Below, piece after piece: positions 5,655 to 8,741 of a DNA stretch of 8,741 nt. The first letter of the stretch is position 1; every line of letters begins with the position of its first letter. The notes below the pieces were generated by a model, which had not been told where the DNA came from, did no database searches, and saw only the letters and a list, made by a program, of their open reading frames with translations. Source of the stretch: WHSV01 sp050694055 (GTDB taxonomy: Bacteria; Actinomycetota; CADDZG01; WHSQ01); contig JBOGWX010000064.1 in the NCBI GenBank assembly GCA_050694055.1, positions 1 to 8,741 of the forward strand. Reading direction: 5' to 3'. The position numbers and the translations under genes are program-made.

Positions 5655-7250
5655 GTGAGGAATGAGGCCTCCCCGGACGGCGGACCGGTCCGTTCCGCAG
5701 AGGTGATCGCAGCACTGTGTTTGGCGACCGACCTAGGGATGGGCTTTCCGTTCGAGCACGGGTTGCACAGCACGCTGATCGCGACTCGGCTGGCCGAGCG
5801 CCTGGGAGTTGACCCGGCGATTGCATCGCAAACCTATTATGCGTGTCTACTGTCCCACGCCGGCTGCACCGCCGATGCACACGTCACCGCCGAGGTCTTC
5901 GGCGATTCGCTCACCACCCATTTCAACCCCGTCATGTACGGGTCAAGACGCGAAGCCCTGAGCGGGATCGTTCGTGCGGTGCCTGTGCCCGAGACCGCGG
6001 GGCCAGTGCGCGCGCTTCAGGCGGCACGCCGGCTACCCAGGCTGGCACGAGGCGCGCGTCCGCACTTCACCGCCATGTGCGAGGTTGCACAAATGCTCGC
6101 CGACGGTGTCGGCCTTCCCTCGTCGGTAAATGGGCTTCTCGCCCACATGTGGGAGCGCTGGGACGGCAAGGGCCCGCTGGGGCGGGCGAAGGGCGACGAC
6201 ATCCCGCTACCGATGCGGATCGTCCACGTCGCCGTCGACGCCGCCTTCCAACGCCTCTTGGGAGGTGAGGAGCACGCCGTGCGCGTCGTCCGCGAGCGGG
6301 CGGGGCACGCGTTCGATCCAGAGGTGGCCGCCTGCCTCACAGACAATGGAGGGGAGCTCCTCGCCCTCGACACCGAGGCGTCGGTATGGGATGAGGTGCT
6401 CGACCGTGAGCCCGCTCCCCGCCTGACGCTCGAAGGGGAGACGATCAACCGGGCCCTGAGGGCGATGGGGAACTTCGCCGACCTGATCTCGCCCTATCTA
6501 GCGGGCCATTCGACCGGGGTCGCGGAGCTCGCCGCGGCAGCCGCGCAGCGCTGCCGCCTGGACGCGGCCGGCAAGGTCGCGGTCCGGCGCGCCGCGCTGG
6601 TCCACGACCTCGGCCGGGTCGCGATCGGGGCGAGGACTTGGCAGAAGTCCGGGCCGCTGACTGCGGACGAGTGGGAGCAGGTAAGACTGCACCCCTACCA
6701 CACCGAACGAGTCCTCTCGCGCTCCCCGTTTTTGTCCGCACTGGTGCGGGTCGCGGGGGCGCACCACGAGCGCCTCGACGGCTCCGGCTATCACCGCGGC
6801 TCGGCCGGGGCCGAGCTGCCGCTGCCGGCACGTCTAGTCGCCGCCGCCGATGCCTACCATGCGATGACCGAGCCGCGACCCCACCGAGGACCGCGGGCAC
6901 CAGAGCAGGCGGCCGACGAGCTCGCCCGAGAGGCGAGCGCGGGACGATTCGACCCCGACGCGGTGACGGCCGTGGTGGAGGCGGCCGGGCAACGGGTGGC
7001 CGGCATCGAGCGTGCGGCGGGGCTCACCGAGCGCGAGGTCGAGGTCGTCGGCATGCTGGCCCGCGGGCTGCAGACCAAGCAGGTTGCCCGGACGCTCGGG
7101 ATCTCCGTCAAGACCGCCGACCGCCATGTCCAGAACGCCTACGGCAAGATCGGAGTCTCCACGCGCGCGGCGGCGACCCTCTTTGCCATGGAGCATGGCC
7201 TCGTCGCGTGGGGAGAACTCCCGATTGCGTGGCCGGCGGCTCGCTCCTAG
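5655..7250 (+). CDS. Tandem HD-domain phosphohydrolase (HD-GYP-like) fused to a LuxR-type HTH
   Basis: This 531-residue protein has three parts. Residues about 15-240 are a degenerate HD-like domain. It has His35 and a YYACLLSHAGCTADAH run (61-76) where the expected His-Asp is His68-Ala69, plus a WERWDGKG echo at 166-173. Residues about 268-440 form an HD-GYP-like domain with His285, His317-Asp318 (VHDLGR), His346 in HPYH, and His370-His371-Glu-Arg-Leu-Asp-Gly-Ser-Gly-Tyr, where the canonical Pro is His380. Asp399 lies in ADAYHAMT. Most metal ligands are kept. Residues 457-515 are a LuxR/GerE helix-turn-helix (LTEREVEVVGMLARGL, then LGISVKTADRHVQNAYGKIG). HD-GYP domains typically hydrolyse cyclic dinucleotides. 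Here the domain may sense or degrade such a signal and gate DNA binding. That coupling is inference. Two small genes follow in the same direction after 57- and 69-base gaps. The GTG start lacks a ribosome site, and a later GTG near 5703 is possible. Confidence 0.85.
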   Translation: MRNEASPDGGPVRSAEVIAALCLATDLGMGFPFEHGLHSTLIATRLAERLGVDPAIASQTYYACLLSHAGCTADAHVTAEVFGDSLTTHFNPVMYGSRREALSGIVRAVPVPETAGPVRALQAARRLPRLARGARPHFTAMCEVAQMLADGVGLPSSVNGLLAHMWERWDGKGPLGRAKGDDIPLPMRIVHVAVDAAFQRLLGGEEHAVRVVRERAGHAFDPEVAACLTDNGGELLALDTEASVWDEVLDREPAPRLTLEGETINRALRAMGNFADLISPYLAGHSTGVAELAAAAAQRCRLDAAGKVAVRRAALVHDLGRVAIGARTWQKSGPLTADEWEQVRLHPYHTERVLSRSPFLSALVRVAGAHHERLDGSGYHRGSAGAELPLPARLVAAADAYHAMTEPRPHRGPRAPEQAADELAREASAGRFDPDAVTAVVEAAGQRVAGIERAAGLTEREVEVVGMLARGLQTKQVARTLGISVKTADRHVQNAYGKIGVSTRAAATLFAMEHGLVAWGELPIAWPAARS

Positions 7251-7260
7251 CGTCGTCTTT

Positions 7261-7280
7261 GGCCCGGACAACCCGGGGCC
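7261..7280 (+). repeat. Short hairpin downstream of the HD/LuxR gene
   Basis: GGCCC at 7261-7265 pairs with GGGCC at 7276-7280 around a 10-base loop that includes ACAACCCG. It lies 10 bases past the regulator stop and 27 bases before the next start. It corresponds by position and loop to the element at 5397-5415. It may be an attenuator-like structure, or chance in GC-rich DNA. Confidence 0.25.
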
Positions 7281-7307
7281 GTACAGCGACAGAGAGGAGA
7301 GACGAAC

Positions 7308-7577
7308 ATGGCGATCGCGATGATGGTCGACAACCCCGAGGGCTCGCAGGAGATCTACGACAGTGTCCGCCAGCGGCTCGGCTTGGAGAAGCCCGCCGGA
7401 GGCATCTTTCACGTCGCCGGGCCGAGCCCGAACGGCGGCTGGCGGGTGATCGAGGTCTGGGAGTCGGAGGAGGACGCGAAGCGGTTCGTCAAGGAGCTCC
7501 TGCCGGCCTTCGAGGCGGTCGGCGCCCCAGCGCCACCTCCGCCTCAGTTCTGGCCCGTACACAACTACATGGCGTAG
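7308..7577 (+). CDS. Small dimeric alpha-beta-barrel-like protein, function unknown
   Basis: This 89-residue protein starts at an ATG with GAGGAGA seven or so bases upstream and ends at TAG 7575-7577. The pattern is a short strand (MAIAMMVDNP), a helix (QEIYDSVRQRLGL), a His-containing strand (GGIFHVAGPSP), and GGWRVIEVWESEEDAKRFVKE, then a proline-rich end with PVHNYMA. It matches the ferredoxin-like/ABM fold found in small monooxygenase-like and stress-related proteins. I cannot name a substrate, and the family is commonly left as hypothetical in actinobacteria. It follows the HD/LuxR gene by 57 bases and precedes the membrane protein by 69, so the three probably share a transcript. No cofactor residues can be assigned. 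Confidence 0.7.
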   Translation: MAIAMMVDNPEGSQEIYDSVRQRLGLEKPAGGIFHVAGPSPNGGWRVIEVWESEEDAKRFVKELLPAFEAVGAPAPPPPQFWPVHNYMA

Positions 7578-7646
7578 GCCGCAGCGACAAGATACGGCGC
7601 TGAGCACTGACGGGCGCTGCACTCGACGGACGACCGGAGGAGGACG

Positions 7647-8330
7647 ATGGAAAGCATCGACATCGGCAGGAACAAGTGGCGAACGGTCATCCTGGTCGTC
7701 GCGCCGGCGGTGTTGCTCGCCGCCTTGGTGACCCATCCCTACCTATCCGGACGGTTGCCCAACGATGCTGAGGTGGCCGCGTCGGTCGCGGACGGGACGA
7801 CCTACTGGGGACTGGTCCATCTCGCCACCAGCCTGGCGTCCGGCCTCATCATCCTGGCCTTCCTCGCTGTTCGGAGCTACCTCCGTGACGCAGGGGAGGA
7901 TCGCTTCAGCGCCCTCGGGCTCCCGTTCGTCGTCATCGGCAGCACGCTGTTCGCGGTCCTTCCGGGGATGGAGTTCGCTCCACTGGCGGCGGCAGAGACG
8001 GGCGCGTCGACGACCGAAATAGAGGCCACGCAGGCGGCACTAACGTCCTGGTTCGTACCCGTCCTGGTGAGCGGGGCTTTCGCCTTTGCGATCGGGGTAT
8101 TCGGCTTCGCGCGCGCTCTCTTCGTCACGACGGTAGGAAGCAGCGGGCTTACCCGTGTCGTGATCGTTGCGCTCATCGTCATGGCAATATCCCGTTTCGT
8201 CCCCCTGGCTGCCGTGCAGTTCTATGTGCAGAGCGTTGCGGCAATCGTGGCCCTGTGGCCCCTGGCCTACGCGATGCGGTCGCCGGCGCCGTACACGACC
8301 GGCCGCTCGCGACCCATGCCGGCCGGCTGA
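7647..8330 (+). CDS. Six-helix membrane protein, function unknown
   Basis: The ATG at 7647 has GGAGGAGGA directly upstream. The 227 residues begin with a short polar stretch. Hydrophobic segments lie at about 14-32 (VILVVAPAVLLAALV), 54-75 (GLVHLATSLASGLIILAFL), 84-104 (ALGLPFVVIGSTLFAVLPG), 134-158 (WFVPVLVSGAFAFAIGVFG), 168-186 and 189-210. I infer an integral inner-membrane protein with about six helices and an acidic loop between helices three and four. No transport or enzyme signature is visible. A frameshifted paralogue lies at 911-1357 behind a flavoprotein gene with a similar ribosome site. This suggests the family is repeatedly placed next to redox or regulator genes. It ends at TGA 8328-8330. 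Confidence 0.75.
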   Translation: MESIDIGRNKWRTVILVVAPAVLLAALVTHPYLSGRLPNDAEVAASVADGTTYWGLVHLATSLASGLIILAFLAVRSYLRDAGEDRFSALGLPFVVIGSTLFAVLPGMEFAPLAAAETGASTTEIEATQAALTSWFVPVLVSGAFAFAIGVFGFARALFVTTVGSSGLTRVVIVALIVMAISRFVPLAAVQFYVQSVAAIVALWPLAYAMRSPAPYTTGRSRPMPAG

Positions 8331-8359
8331 CGCCGACCATCGGTAAAGAACGTCACTGA

Positions 8360-8741
8360 TTCGTCCATGCGAACCGTTCCGGTCAGGTCCGCGAACAGCT
8401 CGCGGCACAATGGGTCCTCGCGCACGCGATCCGGCTCGGCGCAACGCCGGTGCGGGATTGCATCGACGCCTGTCGGGAGTTAGTCGCTTTCGGCGAGATG
8501 GAGCACCGCCGGCGTGCTTACCGAGCTGGCGATTCTGTCCGCGATGCTGGGCGAGTTCGAGGAAGCTCGTGAGCTTAACGAACGCGCCCGCCGGCTCTTC
8601 GTCGAGAGAATGCGGGTGCGGCGTCCGCTGATGTTTCTCGCGAATTCGAACGCCGCCGTTGAGCTACTTGCCGGTGATCTCGCCACCGCCGACGGCGAAT
8701 TGCGCACGGCAGTGGATCTCGCGCTCGAAATCGGAGAGCGA
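8360..8741 (+). pseudogene. TPR-repeat fragment, frameshifted and cut by the window edge
   Basis: From about 8381 one frame reads REQLAAQWVLAHAIRLGATP and DCIDACRELVAFGEME. This resembles the TPR-like helical repeats of actinobacterial adenylate cyclase/ATPase-TPR or AfsR-type regulators. Near 8505 the coding signal shifts by one base to AGVLTELAILSAMLGEFEEA, followed by ARELNERARRLFVERM and LLAGDLATADGELRTAVDLA, which runs open to the end of the window. The two pieces join naturally as consecutive TPR helices, so they look like one broken gene. Stops close the first frame upstream at 8357-8359 and the second at 8481-8483. No cyclase or NTPase domain lies before it, so the front is lost. A short intact gene starting at GTG 8514 cannot be excluded. 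Confidence 0.6.

Noticed and set aside
6638..7603. 321-codon plus-strand open frame
   Set aside because: It overlaps the HD-GYP/LuxR end and the small ABM-like gene, both with strong motifs and starts. Its Arg/Gly-rich translation is a frame shadow.
6834..7736. 300-codon minus-strand open frame
   Set aside because: It is antisense to three plus-strand genes and lacks a ribosome site or any recognisable domain.
1..8741. CRISPR array, tRNA, rRNA or insertion sequence
   Set aside because: I looked for regularly spaced repeats, tRNA-like arms, transposase motifs and terminal inverted repeats, and saw none.

Overview
High-GC DNA with actinobacterial character. The window holds strong GGAGG-type ribosome sites, GTG starts, a possible leaderless gene, and an HD-domain protein fused to a LuxR-type helix-turn-helix. 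A soil actinobacterium, perhaps of the Thermoleophilia type, is my inference; there is no rRNA or other marker to prove it.

Layout. (1) 1-896 (+): C-terminal part of a flavin-containing monooxygenase-like oxidoreductase cut by the window edge. A broken membrane-protein gene (911-1357) follows it; it is a frameshifted paralogue of the intact gene at 7647-8330 and ends in a tail that looks like AzlD. (2) 1404-2470 (+): a compact two-gene module, winged-HTH/nucleotidyltransferase (MNT) plus HEPN-like protein. Its genes overlap by ATGA, and stacked inverted repeats cover the promoter and ribosome site. This is the most system-like accessory element here and is probably a toxin-antitoxin pair. (3) 2533-3839 (-): a possible small ORF and an archaeal-type AAA ATPase gene broken by a single-base frameshift. 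(4) 3840-4178: no recognisable gene. (5) 4179-5369 (-): an aldo/keto reductase remnant lacking its front and an internal block, then an intact SAM-dependent methyltransferase. (6) 5428-5600 (-): the decayed last exon-like tail of a second HD/LuxR gene, upstream of the methyltransferase. (7) 5655-8330 (+): the best preserved block, HD-GYP-like/LuxR fusion regulator, small alpha-beta-barrel-type protein, and six-helix membrane protein, all in one direction with short gaps. (8) 8360-8741 (+): frameshifted TPR fragment resembling the regulatory part of actinobacterial cyclase/ATPase-TPR proteins, running off the edge.

Overall this is a patchwork in which five of about a dozen loci are broken, and two families (the membrane protein and the HD/LuxR tail) occur as one intact copy plus one decayed copy. 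The likely working units are the MNT/HEPN module, the methyltransferase, and the HD-LuxR operon. In that operon a signal-binding or phosphohydrolase domain may directly control a DNA-binding domain and so the small downstream genes.
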